Positions 1 through 7,267 of a stretch of 22,421 nucleotides of DNA are shown here, piece after piece; the first letter of the stretch is position 1; every line of letters begins with the position of its first letter. A program made the position numbers and the translations under genes. The stretch comes from an uncultured Coriobacteriaceae bacterium (GTDB lineage: Bacteria > Actinomycetota > Coriobacteriia > Coriobacteriales > UMGS124): positions 1 through 22,421 of the forward strand of contig UQBS01000048.1 of the NCBI GenBank assembly GCA_900539345.1, given 5' to 3'. The notes under the pieces are model-generated. The model did not search any database and was not told where the DNA came from. It saw only the letters and a program-made list of their open reading frames with translations.

Positions 1-280
1 ACCACAGCGCCACATTGCCCACGATGGCGCACGCGGCGGCGATCTTGCCCATGCGGGCCTCGTCGAAGATGCGCCCGCGCGTGATGCCTGCCGTCGCGAC
101 GCCGGCCACAAGTGCGGTCGAGGCCGCGGCCACGAGCCAGATGAACTCAAGGTTGTACGGCACGAACGACCCGATGGCCATGCCGCAGCCGTACAAGGCT
201 ATGTAGTTCCAAGCCAAAAAGAACGCGAACCCGATGTTGCGCCGACACAGCATCTTAAGGCCGCGAATGGTCTCTCCCAT
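1..280 (-). CDS. Partial membrane protein, probable N-terminus of a membrane-bound LuxR-type regulator
   Basis: Only the first 93 codons lie in the window; the gene runs off the left edge. The start is the ATG whose complement is at 278-280. It follows an AGGGGG SD by about 5 bases, at 285-290. The visible protein begins MGETIRGLKMLCRRNIGFAF and has three hydrophobic stretches separated by short charged loops, so it is polytopic. This opening (short basic tail, then 'R-N-I-G-F-A-F-F-L-A-W') resembles the many Eggerthellaceae regulators that have an MFS-like N-terminal membrane domain and a C-terminal LuxR helix-turn-helix. The helix-turn-helix itself is outside the window, so the regulator call is inference. 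It is divergent from the molybdopterin reductase, the usual position for a dedicated sensor-regulator of such an enzyme. A plain transporter is the alternative. Confidence 0.6.
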   Translation of the reverse strand, partial: MGETIRGLKMLCRRNIGFAFFLAWNYIALYGCGMAIGSFVPYNLEFIWLVAAASTALVAGVATAGITRGRIFDEARMGKIAAACAIVGNVALW

Positions 281-574
281 GATGCCCCCTACACTCGTTG
301 TATCTGGTTAAGTATGCCTACCAGGACAAACAAAATGCAATAGTAACAATGTGGTAATGAGTTTGAAATTGATAGTTGGGCCAGGCAAGTTGGGGATTTG
401 GCGATATAGCAACAACGTTTGGATGCGCTTAAGACACACTTTTGAAATAGTGCATCGAGGTGGGCAACGGCGTGGGCGCACATGCTCCGCAACGTACCGA
501 GGCGACCTCGCGCGGGGAAGCGCAGGCGCCGCGGAGACCCACATATATGTAAGGGACAGTCAAGGAGGAGGAAC
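281..574. promoter_or_regulatory. Divergent intergenic region between the regulator-like gene and the reductase operon
   Basis: This stretch of almost 300 bases separates two diverging genes and should hold both promoters. Bases from about 296 to 460 are clearly A/T-richer than the surrounding coding DNA. Visible signals are two AGTTGGG copies at 374-380 and 388-394 (14-base period) and a perfect palindrome ACATATATGT at 541-550, just upstream of the reductase SD. No convincing -35/-10 pair could be assigned. The direct repeat is a candidate regulator site only by position. Confidence 0.4.
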
Positions 575-3500
575 ATGGATCCGATCTGCATGGACCGAAG
601 GACATTCACTGCCGGCATGGCAGCCGCAGGTCTGCTCACGGTTGCGGGCACCGGCCTTTTGGGCAACGCCCCCGCGGCTCTCGCCGACGAGGCGGAGTTT
701 CCGGCACCTACCAAGGGCCAGCCCGTCGAGGCGAAGGTCGACCCCAAGACCGGCGATCTCGCCGTCAACGATGACGTCATCGTGCGCTACAGCACGTGCC
801 TGGGATGCTACTGCGACTGCGGCAACCGCGTGAAGATCGACCGCGAGACCGGCCGCGTGCTGTCGGTGGGCGGCAACCCCTATCACGTGAACAGCGCCTA
901 CCCGTGCCTGCCTTTCGAGGCTTCGCTGGACGACGCGTATCGTGCCCAGAGCTTTGCCAACGGTTACGGCAACACCACGCACGGTACCGTGTGCGCCCGC
1001 GGCCAGGGAACCTGGGTCATGTACAGCCAGCCCGACCGCATCACCACGCCCCTCAAGCGCGCCGGCAAGCGCGGCGAGAACAAGTGGACGGCCATCTCCT
1101 GGGATCAGCTCATCACCGAGGTCACCGAGGGCGGCAAGCTCTTCGCCGACCTGGGCGAGGACCGCGAGATCGAGGGCTTCAAGGCCGTTCATGACAACAC
1201 CACCCTCATCGACCCCGAGCGCCCCGACCTGGGCACCGTCTCCAACCAGCTCGTGCTCATGGGCGGCCGCTCCGACGGCCGTTACGGCACCTCGGGCCGC
1301 TTCGTGAAGGGCTTCGGCACCGTGAACCAGGTCGGCCACGGCTCCACCTGCGGCTGCGCCCAGTGGGCCAAGCCCCTCACCGAGAAGCGCTCCGTCGGCG
1401 CCATCTCCGACGTCGACTTCTGCGAGTACATCCTGTGGATGGGCGAGTTCCCCGGCGCCACGGGCAACAGCTTCCAGGGCATCGCGAAGCGCTCCGCCAA
1501 GCGTCTGCGTGACGGCGAGTGCAAGATGGACGTCCTGGACCCCGTGCTTGGCAACGGTAACGTCACGCCCACCATGCCCGGCATCAACTGGGTGCCCATC
1601 AAGGCTTCCACCAACCCCGCCTTCTCCTGCGCCGCTGTGCAGTGGATCGTGGACAACGAGGCCTACAACGAGGAGTACCTGCGCTACCCCAACTTCCAGG
1701 CTGCATGGGACGCCGGCTACGGTTCCTTCTCCAATGCCACGCTGCTCGTCGTGGTCGACGAGGCCGACGAGAACTACCGCAAGTTCCTGCGTCCCGAGCA
1801 GGCCGGCCTTGAGACCCCCGTGCTCGAGGAGGGCGCTGCCGATCCTGACTTCCGCGTCTGCATCGACTCCGCCAGCGGCGAGCCTGTCGTGAACACCACC
1901 TGCACCCAGGCCGACCTCGACTTCGATGGCGAGGTCAACGGCGTGCACGTGCGCACCGCTTGGTCGCTCATGCTCGAGAGCATCTATGAGAAGACCCCCG
2001 AGGAGTACTCCGAGATCTGCGGCGTGAGCGTCGAGGAGATCAACCGCATCGCCAAGGAGTTCACCTCCCACGGCACCAAGTCCTCTGCCCGCCTCATGGG
2101 CGGCTCGGGCACCCAGAACGGCCTCGAGACCGCTTTCGCCTACCGTATCCTCAACGCCCTCGTGGGTTCCTGCGAGATGGTCGGCGGCGCTGCTCCCACC
2201 AACATGGGCGCAGGCGCTGACGGCAACGGCGCTCGCTACAAGCTGTCGACCTCCATGGTCGAGGGCATCCCCGAGAACAAGGCAACGTCGCTGTCCCGTA
2301 CGAACAAGGCCTGGGAAGACACCGACGAGTACAAGAACCGCGTGGCTGCCGGCGAGGAGAACCCCCAGCCCAAGCTGCCGTACTACGCTACCAGCGGCAA
2401 TGCCGACAACCAGATGCTCTGGTCGATCATCAACCAGTATCCCTACCAGTGCAAGATCATGCTCATCTTCATGAAGAGCACCCTGACCATGGCCCCCGGC
2501 GCCCTGCGCGACTCCGTGGTCGAGCGCCTGAAGGACCCCGACATCATCCCGCTCGTCATCTCCTGCGACGTCGTGATGGGCGAGGACACCCAGTACGCCG
2601 ACTACATCGTGCCTGACACGAACCCCTACGAGAGCTGGGGCGTGCTGGACATGGAGGGTTGGGCAGGCTACGGCGACGCGGTGCGCTGGCCCGTCAAGCA
2701 GGCTGAGTCCATGCTGCTCGACGACGGCCGCAACGCCTCCTGGGAGGCCTTCATCGCCGACGTGTCCAAGGCCTGCGGCGTCCCCGGCTTCGGTGACAAC
2801 GCGCTGTTCGACGTCGACGGCAACGCTTATCCCTACAACGAGGCCTGTGACTTCTACGTGAAGGCCCTCGCCAACCTCGCCTACGACGGCGAGCCTGTTG
2901 AGGACATCACCGAGGAAGAGATGCACCTCCAGGGCCTCGACAACCTCCCCGAGAAGTGGAAGGCCTCCGTCAAGGAGGAGGAGTGGCCCAAGGTCCTCAA
3001 GGTCATGTCGCGCGGCAGCCGCTTCCACCCGATCGAGGAGTGCCTGGGCGACGGCAAGCGCAACGCCTACGCCGGCAAGCCCTTCGAGTGCTTCATCTGG
3101 GGCGAGAAGAAGGCCACGCACAAGAACCCCTACTCGGGCGAGTACCCCAGCGGCACGCTGCACTACACGCCGCAGTCCCTGGCCGACGGCACCCCGCTCG
3201 ACGAGGCCTTCGACGCCGCAGAGTTCCCCTTCGGCGCCACGACCTACAAGCCTCGCTTCCGCTCCATCTCGATGCAGGCCAACAACCCGGTGCTGCGCGA
3301 CATCTGCGCTACCAACTACATCGAGATGAACGCTGACGATGCCGCTGAGCTGGGCATCTCCGACGGCGAGCAGGTGCGCGTGACCAACCCCACGGGCGAC
3401 GTCATGCTCGGTGCCGCCATGGTGCGCGCCGGTGTTGCCCGCGGCAACATCGCCGTTGCCACCGGTTACGGCCACACCGCTTGGGGCGCCCAGGACATGG

Positions 3501-3667
3501 ACGTGGACGGCACGGTGACGCCGGGCGACGCTGGTGCGGCCGCCGGTATCCACCTGGAGGTCATGCTCGACCCCACCGTGGGCGACGACGTGATCTACGC
3601 GCTGTCCGACAACGACGCCGGCACGCCTGCCCGTACCGGCAACATGTACAAGATCGAGAAGGCCTAA
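575..3667 (+). CDS. Tat-exported molybdopterin oxidoreductase, tetrathionate reductase subunit A-like
   Basis: A 1030-residue catalytic subunit of the DMSO reductase superfamily, predicted to reduce a terminal acceptor outside the membrane using bis-MGD and one [4Fe-4S] cluster. The ATG at 575 follows AAGGAGGAGG at 562-571. The N-terminus has a Tat motif (D-R8-R9-T-F) and a likely AxA cleavage after residue 37. Cluster cysteines are C75, C78, C82 and C140 (CLGC..C, then VCARG). The expected Mo ligand is C259 in GHGSTCGC. From memory, the order and spacing of blocks (GNPYH, KRAGKRGE.KW, EGGKLF, SNQLV, ADYIVPDT.. ESWG, GYGH) follow TtrA closely, and its length of about 1020 also fits. The true substrate is uncertain: Eggerthellaceae have expanded this superfamily, so tetrathionate, another sulfur or arsenic oxyanion, or an organic acceptor are all possible. 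It is followed after 10 bases by its Fe-S subunit. Confidence 0.9.
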   Translation: MDPICMDRRTFTAGMAAAGLLTVAGTGLLGNAPAALADEAEFPAPTKGQPVEAKVDPKTGDLAVNDDVIVRYSTCLGCYCDCGNRVKIDRETGRVLSVGGNPYHVNSAYPCLPFEASLDDAYRAQSFANGYGNTTHGTVCARGQGTWVMYSQPDRITTPLKRAGKRGENKWTAISWDQLITEVTEGGKLFADLGEDREIEGFKAVHDNTTLIDPERPDLGTVSNQLVLMGGRSDGRYGTSGRFVKGFGTVNQVGHGSTCGCAQWAKPLTEKRSVGAISDVDFCEYILWMGEFPGATGNSFQGIAKRSAKRLRDGECKMDVLDPVLGNGNVTPTMPGINWVPIKASTNPAFSCAAVQWIVDNEAYNEEYLRYPNFQAAWDAGYGSFSNATLLVVVDEADENYRKFLRPEQAGLETPVLEEGAADPDFRVCIDSASGEPVVNTTCTQADLDFDGEVNGVHVRTAWSLMLESIYEKTPEEYSEICGVSVEEINRIAKEFTSHGTKSSARLMGGSGTQNGLETAFAYRILNALVGSCEMVGGAAPTNMGAGADGNGARYKLSTSMVEGIPENKATSLSRTNKAWEDTDEYKNRVAAGEENPQPKLPYYATSGNADNQMLWSIINQYPYQCKIMLIFMKSTLTMAPGALRDSVVERLKDPDIIPLVISCDVVMGEDTQYADYIVPDTNPYESWGVLDMEGWAGYGDAVRWPVKQAESMLLDDGRNASWEAFIADVSKACGVPGFGDNALFDVDGNAYPYNEACDFYVKALANLAYDGEPVEDITEEEMHLQGLDNLPEKWKASVKEEEWPKVLKVMSRGSRFHPIEECLGDGKRNAYAGKPFECFIWGEKKATHKNPYSGEYPSGTLHYTPQSLADGTPLDEAFDAAEFPFGATTYKPRFRSISMQANNPVLRDICATNYIEMNADDAAELGISDGEQVRVTNPTGDVMLGAAMVRAGVARGNIAVATGYGHTAWGAQDMDVDGTVTPGDAGAAAGIHLEVMLDPTVGDDVIYALSDNDAGTPARTGNMYKIEKA

Positions 3668-3677
3668 GGAGGGCATC

Positions 3678-4304
3678 GTGAGCGATATGCGACTGGGTAT
3701 GCTCATCGACCTGGCGAAGTGCATCGGCTGCAACGCCTGCGTCGTGGCATGCCGCCTGGAGAACGAGACGCCGCTGACCAAGTTCAACACGTGGATCGAG
3801 AGCTGGGACGTTGAGGATGGCAACGGCTATGTGCGCCGCTCCAACGTGCCCAAGCAGTGCAACCACTGCGACAACCCCGCCTGCGTGGAGGCCTGCCCCA
3901 CCGGTGCGAGCTACGTCGCCGAGGACGGCACCGTGCAGATCGACGACGAGAAGTGCGTCGGCTGCGACGCCTGCGTGGCCGCCTGCCCCTACGAGGCCCG
4001 TTACCATGTGGACGATGAGAACATCGTGCGCAAGTGCACGTTCTGCCACCACCGCACCCAGCTTGGCATGCTGCCTGCTTGCGTGGGTGCCTGCGTGGCT
4101 GGTGCCCGTATGTTCGGCGACCTCAGCGACCCCGACAGCGACATCAGCAAGGCCATCGCTGCCGCCGGCGAGACCGACGTGCTGCTGCCCGAGGAGGGCC
4201 TGGGTCCGGAGATTCACTACATCGGTCTCAACAGCGCCCTTGCCATGAAGCGCGCTTCCAACGTGCAGCAGGGTGGCAACGTCAAGACGCCTTACGAGGC
4301 GTAG
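3678..4304 (+). CDS. Four-cluster 4Fe-4S electron-transfer subunit (TtrB/DmsB/PhsB type)
   Basis: A 208-residue ferredoxin-like subunit passing electrons to the upstream molybdoenzyme. The GTG start at 3678 follows AAGGAGGG with only 10 bases between genes, so they are co-transcribed. Sixteen cysteines fall in the classic four groups: C15/18/21/25, C61/64/69/73, C93/96/99/103 and C120/123/135/139. This gives four [4Fe-4S] clusters. There is no signal peptide, so it probably crosses the membrane as a complex with the Tat-tagged catalytic subunit. Canonical TtrB and DmsB pass electrons from a TtrC/NrfD or DmsC membrane subunit. None is encoded here, so the quinol-side partner must be elsewhere or of another type. 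An ATG three codons in (3687) is an alternative start. Confidence 0.9.
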   Translation: MSDMRLGMLIDLAKCIGCNACVVACRLENETPLTKFNTWIESWDVEDGNGYVRRSNVPKQCNHCDNPACVEACPTGASYVAEDGTVQIDDEKCVGCDACVAACPYEARYHVDDENIVRKCTFCHHRTQLGMLPACVGACVAGARMFGDLSDPDSDISKAIAAAGETDVLLPEEGLGPEIHYIGLNSALAMKRASNVQQGGNVKTPYEA

Positions 4305-4320
4305 ACAGCGCGCCTGCGCC

Positions 4321-4347
4321 GGGCGGCGTGCGCTGTGGGCGCCGCCC
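4321..4347 (+). terminator. Possible hairpin terminator after the Fe-S subunit gene
   Basis: GGGCGGCG at 4321-4328 pairs perfectly with CGCCGCCC at 4340-4347 around an 11-base loop, 17 bases after the stop codon. The following U-tract is poor (GCTTTGG), so termination may be weak or partial, with some read-through to the chaperone gene. Confidence 0.35.
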
Positions 4348-4525
4348 AGCGCTTTGGCGCGAGGCGCGTGAGGTAGGAACCAGATGCGGATGCCGTTGAC
4401 GCTGTAGGTGTGCGGTACGCGTGGGCGCCGTTTGGTTGTGATGCGCCCGGTGATGCTGTCGCATGTGGGCGCCGTGAGATAAAGCACCTGGTGCGCGCCT
4501 CGTTTGATGCGCGCGGATGTAAGAA

Positions 4526-4560
4526 GGGTGGCCGTGCCACGTGCGCGGCCACCCGTTTGT
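4526..4560 (+). terminator. Hairpin with short T-run upstream of the TorD-like gene
   Basis: GGGTGGCCG at 4526-4534 is perfectly complementary to CGGCCACCC at 4546-4554, with an 11-base loop, followed by GTTTGT. It lies about 50 bases before the chaperone start. It could terminate transcripts from the reductase genes or act as a leader hairpin that sets the subunit-to-chaperone ratio. Confidence 0.4.
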
Positions 4561-4606
4561 ATGCAAGTGCCGGGCCCGAGCCGGGCTGTGGGAAGAAGGG
4601 GAACTC

Positions 4607-5272
4607 ATGGGTCAGCAAACGGACATGGAGCTGGAGCAGCGCGCTCTGGACGCACGCGGCCGCGCCGTCACGTTCGACGTGTGCGCGTCTGCGTTTTTGA
4701 ACGAGCCGAGCGAGCAAGTGCTTGCCGACGTGGCGCTTGTTGGCCAGGCGCTTGGCGCCGAGTTCGAAGGCCTGCCGGGAGAAGTGTCTTCCGAGGAGCT
4801 CGCCGAGCTGCGCCGTTGCTTCAACGACGTGCTCTTTGTTGCCGTGAGCCCGCGCTTTGTGCCGCTGCAGGAGAGCTGCCTGGTGGGAAGCGGCGTCGGC
4901 TCCGACGGCAAGATGCACTACGGCAGCGTGCAGAGCTCAAGGTCCGATCATGTGCAGCGCTGCTACAAGGCCGCCGGCTTCGATATGACGGCGGTGCCTG
5001 CCTGCCCGGTGGTCAAGGGTACCCTGCGTTGCGACTCGCTCGCCTGTGAGCTGGCATTTCTTGCCTACCTGGCAAACGGCGAGTCCCTTGCTTGGCAGAA
5101 GGGCGCGGCCGAGGAGGCCCTGCACTGGAACCGCCTAGCCGCTGAGTTCGCGCATGACCATGCCCGCGTGTGGTTCGCCACGGCACGCGACCGCATGGCA
5201 ACCGTGGGCGCCGCGTTCTATGCACATGTGTGCGACCTGGCCATTCGCGCCATCGAGGTGCCGCAGGACTAG
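4607..5272 (+). CDS. TorD/DmsD-family molybdoenzyme maturation chaperone
   Basis: A 221-residue, mostly alpha-helical cytoplasmic protein. Proteins of this family bind the Tat signal of a partner molybdoenzyme and hold it until the cofactor is inserted. The family features seen are the length (about 200-220), the central block beginning around FVAVSPRFVPLQES, and the C-terminal helix bundle with the paired WNRLAAEFAHDHARVWF and YAHVCDLA segments. I chose the ATG at 4607 because AAGGGG precedes it at 4596-4601; an in-frame ATG at 4541 falls inside the preceding hairpin. It sits 302 bases after the reductase Fe-S gene on the same strand and is presumably specific for that enzyme. The upstream hairpins suggest it may also be transcribed separately. 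Confidence 0.85.
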   Translation: MGQQTDMELEQRALDARGRAVTFDVCASAFLNEPSEQVLADVALVGQALGAEFEGLPGEVSSEELAELRRCFNDVLFVAVSPRFVPLQESCLVGSGVGSDGKMHYGSVQSSRSDHVQRCYKAAGFDMTAVPACPVVKGTLRCDSLACELAFLAYLANGESLAWQKGAAEEALHWNRLAAEFAHDHARVWFATARDRMATVGAAFYAHVCDLAIRAIEVPQD

Positions 5273-5277
5273 GGACT

Positions 5278-5380
5278 GTGACCGGCGCTGTCCCTGCATG
5301 TTTGTATCCCCGAGAGCGATTTGCTGCGTCCCGGTAACGAGGACGCCGAGTTGTGACCGGCCCTGTTCCTGCACGTCTGT
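5278..5380 (+). repeat. Pair of 28-base imperfect direct repeats downstream of the chaperone gene
   Basis: Bases 5278-5305 and 5353-5380 share the pattern GTGACCGGC-CTGT-CCTGCA with four mismatches over 28 bases, 75 bases apart. Both begin within or just after a region of weak dyad symmetry (AGGGAC at 5271-5276 with GTCCCT at 5290-5295). Function is unknown. Confidence 0.5.
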
Positions 5381-5395
5381 TTCCTGGTGTTGTCC

Positions 5396-5401
5396 TATAC
5401 T
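5396..5401 (+). promoter_or_regulatory. metY: Candidate -10 element for the sulfhydrylase gene
   Basis: A TATACT hexamer lies 68 bases before the ATG at 5470. No good -35 is visible at the usual distance. Similar TATAC hexamers lie upstream of two other genes in this window, which supports it slightly. Confidence 0.35.
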
Positions 5402-5469
5402 GTCGCCATTGTTTTACATAAGACACTTGCGAGGCCTCTGGGCCCCGCGCTGGCACAGGAGAGGACACC

Positions 5470-6762
5470 ATGAGCAACCAGAGCATCGACACCGTATGTG
5501 TCCAGGGTGGGTACACCCCCGGCAACGGCGAGCCGCGCCAGATTCCAATCGTGCAGTCCACCACGTTCAAGTACGACACGAGCGAGGATATGGGCAAGCT
5601 CTTTGACCTCGAGGCATCGGGCTACTTCTACACGCGCCTGCAGAACCCCACGAACGACTACGTTGCCGCAAAGATTGCCCAGCTCGAGGGCGGTACGGCC
5701 GCCATGCTGACCTCTTCGGGCCAGGCGGCGAACTTCTTTGCGCTGTTCAACATCTGCGAGGCCGGCAGCCACATTGTGGCCTCCTCCTCCATCTACGGCG
5801 GCACGTTCAACCTCATAAGCGTGACCATGGCGAAGATGGGCATCGAGGCCACGTTCGTTTCGCCCGACTGCACGCCCGCCGAGCTCGACGCGGCCTTCCA
5901 GGACAATACGCGCGCCGTCTTCGGCGAGACCATCGCCAACCCGGCGCTCACGGTGCTTGACATCGAGAAGTTCGCCAATGCCGCGCATGCCCACGGCGTG
6001 CCGCTTATCGTGGACAACACGTTCCCCACGCCGGTCAACTGCCGTCCCATCGAGTGGGGCGCTGACATCGTGACGCACTCCACCACCAAGTACATGGACG
6101 GCCACGGCGCAGCTGTGGGCGGCGCCATCGTCGACTCGGGCAAGTTCGACTGGATGGCCCATGCCGACAAGTTCCCCGGTCTCACCACGCCTGACGAGAG
6201 CTATCACGGCATCACCTACGCCGAGAAGTTCGGCAAGGAGGGGGCCTTCATCACCAAGGCGACCTCGCAGCTCATGCGCGATCTGGGCTCCATCCAGGCG
6301 CCGCAGAACGCCTTCTTGCTCAACCTCGGCCTTGAGAGCCTGCACGTGCGCATGGCGCGCCACGTGGAGAACGGCCAGGCAGTGGCCGAGTTCCTGCAGG
6401 ACAAGCCCCAGGTGAAGAGCGTGAGCTACCCGGGCCTGCCGAGCGACCCCTACTATGCGATTGCCCAGAAGTACCTGCCTCACGGCGGTTGCGGCGTCGT
6501 GTCGTTCGAGCTCAAGGGCGGCCGTGTTGCTGCCGAGACCTTCCTCAAGAACCTCAAGCTCGCCGCCATCGAGACGCATGTGGCCGACGCGCGCACCTGC
6601 TGCCTCAACCCGGCGACTTCCACGCACCGCCAGATGACCGAGGAGCAGCTCGAGGCCGCCGGCGTGCCTGCGGGCCTCGTGCGCATCTCGTGCGGCCTGG
6701 AGGCCAAGGAGGACCTCATCGCCGACATCGCTCAGGCCCTCGAAGCCGTGCCCGAGGCGTAA
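5470..6762 (+). CDS. metY: O-acetylhomoserine sulfhydrylase (Cys/Met metabolism PLP enzyme)
   Basis: A 430-residue PLP-dependent enzyme of the Cys/Met metabolism family. MetY-type enzymes condense O-acetylhomoserine with sulfide to give homocysteine, the direct sulfur-assimilation route to methionine. The start ATG follows an AGGAGAGGA SD. Diagnostic blocks are IPIVQSTTF, YTRLQNPTND near residue 55-64, LTSSGQAA, the PLP phosphate region, VDNTFPTP and HSTTKYMDGHG with the Schiff-base lysine K207. The length of about 430 and the YTR.QNPT block favour O-acetylhomoserine sulfhydrylase over the shorter (about 380-400) cystathionine gamma-synthase or methionine gamma-lyase enzymes. It appears monocistronic. 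Its last 20 or so bases form the first copy of a tandem repeat that continues downstream. Confidence 0.9.
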   Translation: MSNQSIDTVCVQGGYTPGNGEPRQIPIVQSTTFKYDTSEDMGKLFDLEASGYFYTRLQNPTNDYVAAKIAQLEGGTAAMLTSSGQAANFFALFNICEAGSHIVASSSIYGGTFNLISVTMAKMGIEATFVSPDCTPAELDAAFQDNTRAVFGETIANPALTVLDIEKFANAAHAHGVPLIVDNTFPTPVNCRPIEWGADIVTHSTTKYMDGHGAAVGGAIVDSGKFDWMAHADKFPGLTTPDESYHGITYAEKFGKEGAFITKATSQLMRDLGSIQAPQNAFLLNLGLESLHVRMARHVENGQAVAEFLQDKPQVKSVSYPGLPSDPYYAIAQKYLPHGGCGVVSFELKGGRVAAETFLKNLKLAAIETHVADARTCCLNPATSTHRQMTEEQLEAAGVPAGLVRISCGLEAKEDLIADIAQALEAVPEA

Positions 6763-6975
6763 GGACGAGCTGCGGAAAGAGGGGCTTGCTAGGCTGGGGG
6801 TCAAGGACCTATTACCGATAGCGCCCAGATGCCTGAAGTCGTGCTTGAGGCATAAGGCGAGCTATGGAAAGTGGCGTGTGCATGCCTAGAGGCCAAGAGC
6901 CCGTCGCCGGTAGAGCCTGGGTACTTGAAGTCATGCTTGAGGCGCAAGGCTGCGCTATGTCATGCCGTGTTTGCT
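6742..6975 (+). repeat. Imperfect tandem repeat (~93-base period) spanning the metY stop codon
   Basis: Three related segments begin at 6742, 6835 and 6927, spacings of 93 and 92. Each opens with GAAGYCRTGCYYGAGGC and continues with related sequence ending in a GGTCAAGG/GGCCAAGA-type block. The first copy starts inside metY (its last codons and stop); the next two are diverged and non-coding, and the third is partial. This looks like an old local duplication of the gene's 3' end. Confidence 0.65.
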
Positions 6976-7267
6976 AGTTTAACTGGTGAAATGAATGACC
7001 CCTTCTGTCTTGCGCCAACATGCGGTGCGGGCAGGAGGGGTCTTTGCATGTGCGGATGGGTTGGGGCGGATTGTATTCGGCCTTCTCGCCTGTCTGGGGA
7101 TTTGTGGCAGACTTTGCTGGGGTTTTGCTTGGTGAATTGCGCGGCCGCCGAAGGGGCGTACTCTTTGCTGAAATGGCGCGCGGTTTGTTTGGCGTGCGCA
7201 TGGCAAAGGTGAGACGGCGACGGCTCTGTGCGAATGCGGGGCCATGGGGCGGAAGGCAATCGACGGT
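6763..7267. other. ~500-base intergenic region between metY and the permease
   Basis: It contains the ~93-base repeats (to about 6975), a strong terminator (6997-7045), then about 220 bases with no supported gene or clear promoter. The open frame at 6871-7212 crosses both the repeats and the terminator and shows no recognisable protein pattern, so I do not call it a gene. Confidence 0.6.
6997..7045 (+). terminator. Rho-independent-type terminator of metY
   Basis: GACCCCTTCTGT at 6997-7008 pairs with GCAGGAGGGGTC at 7031-7042. This is a 12-pair stem including G-U wobbles, followed by TTT. A smaller inner dyad (GCGCC with GGTGC) lies in the loop. It lies 235 bases after metY, beyond the repeat copies. 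Confidence 0.6.

Larger units (their letters stand above)
4305..4606. other. Intergenic stretch of ~300 bases with hairpins and a recurrent GTGGGCGCCG
   Basis: No gene is supported here. It contains a G/C hairpin just after the Fe-S gene, a second stronger hairpin near 4526-4554, and three exact copies of GTGGGCGCCG at 4335-4344, 4421-4430 and 4465-4474. The copies are 86 and 44 bases apart, which fits multiples of about 43, so this may be a decayed tandem duplication. Confidence 0.5.

Noticed and set aside
560..3823. Long minus-strand open frame opposite the molybdopterin reductase
   Set aside because: The plus-strand protein has a complete family pattern, SD and Tat signal. The antisense frame is low-complexity (Val, Gly, His, Ala) with no motif and is typical of high-GC codon bias.
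4305..4606. A riboswitch or Mo-cofactor-type leader before the chaperone gene
   Set aside because: Hairpins are present, but I could not match a known riboswitch core.
5273..5469. SAM or T-box riboswitch before metY
   Set aside because: I saw no SAM-I-like helix set or T-box sequence; only a direct repeat and a candidate -10 are visible.
5395..6804. Minus-strand open frame opposite metY
   Set aside because: metY carries all PLP-enzyme motifs; the antisense frame is a shadow.
6871..7212. Possible 113-residue gene after metY
   Set aside because: It crosses the ~93-base repeats and the terminator hairpin, is Cys/Trp-rich with no recognisable pattern, and lacks an SD.
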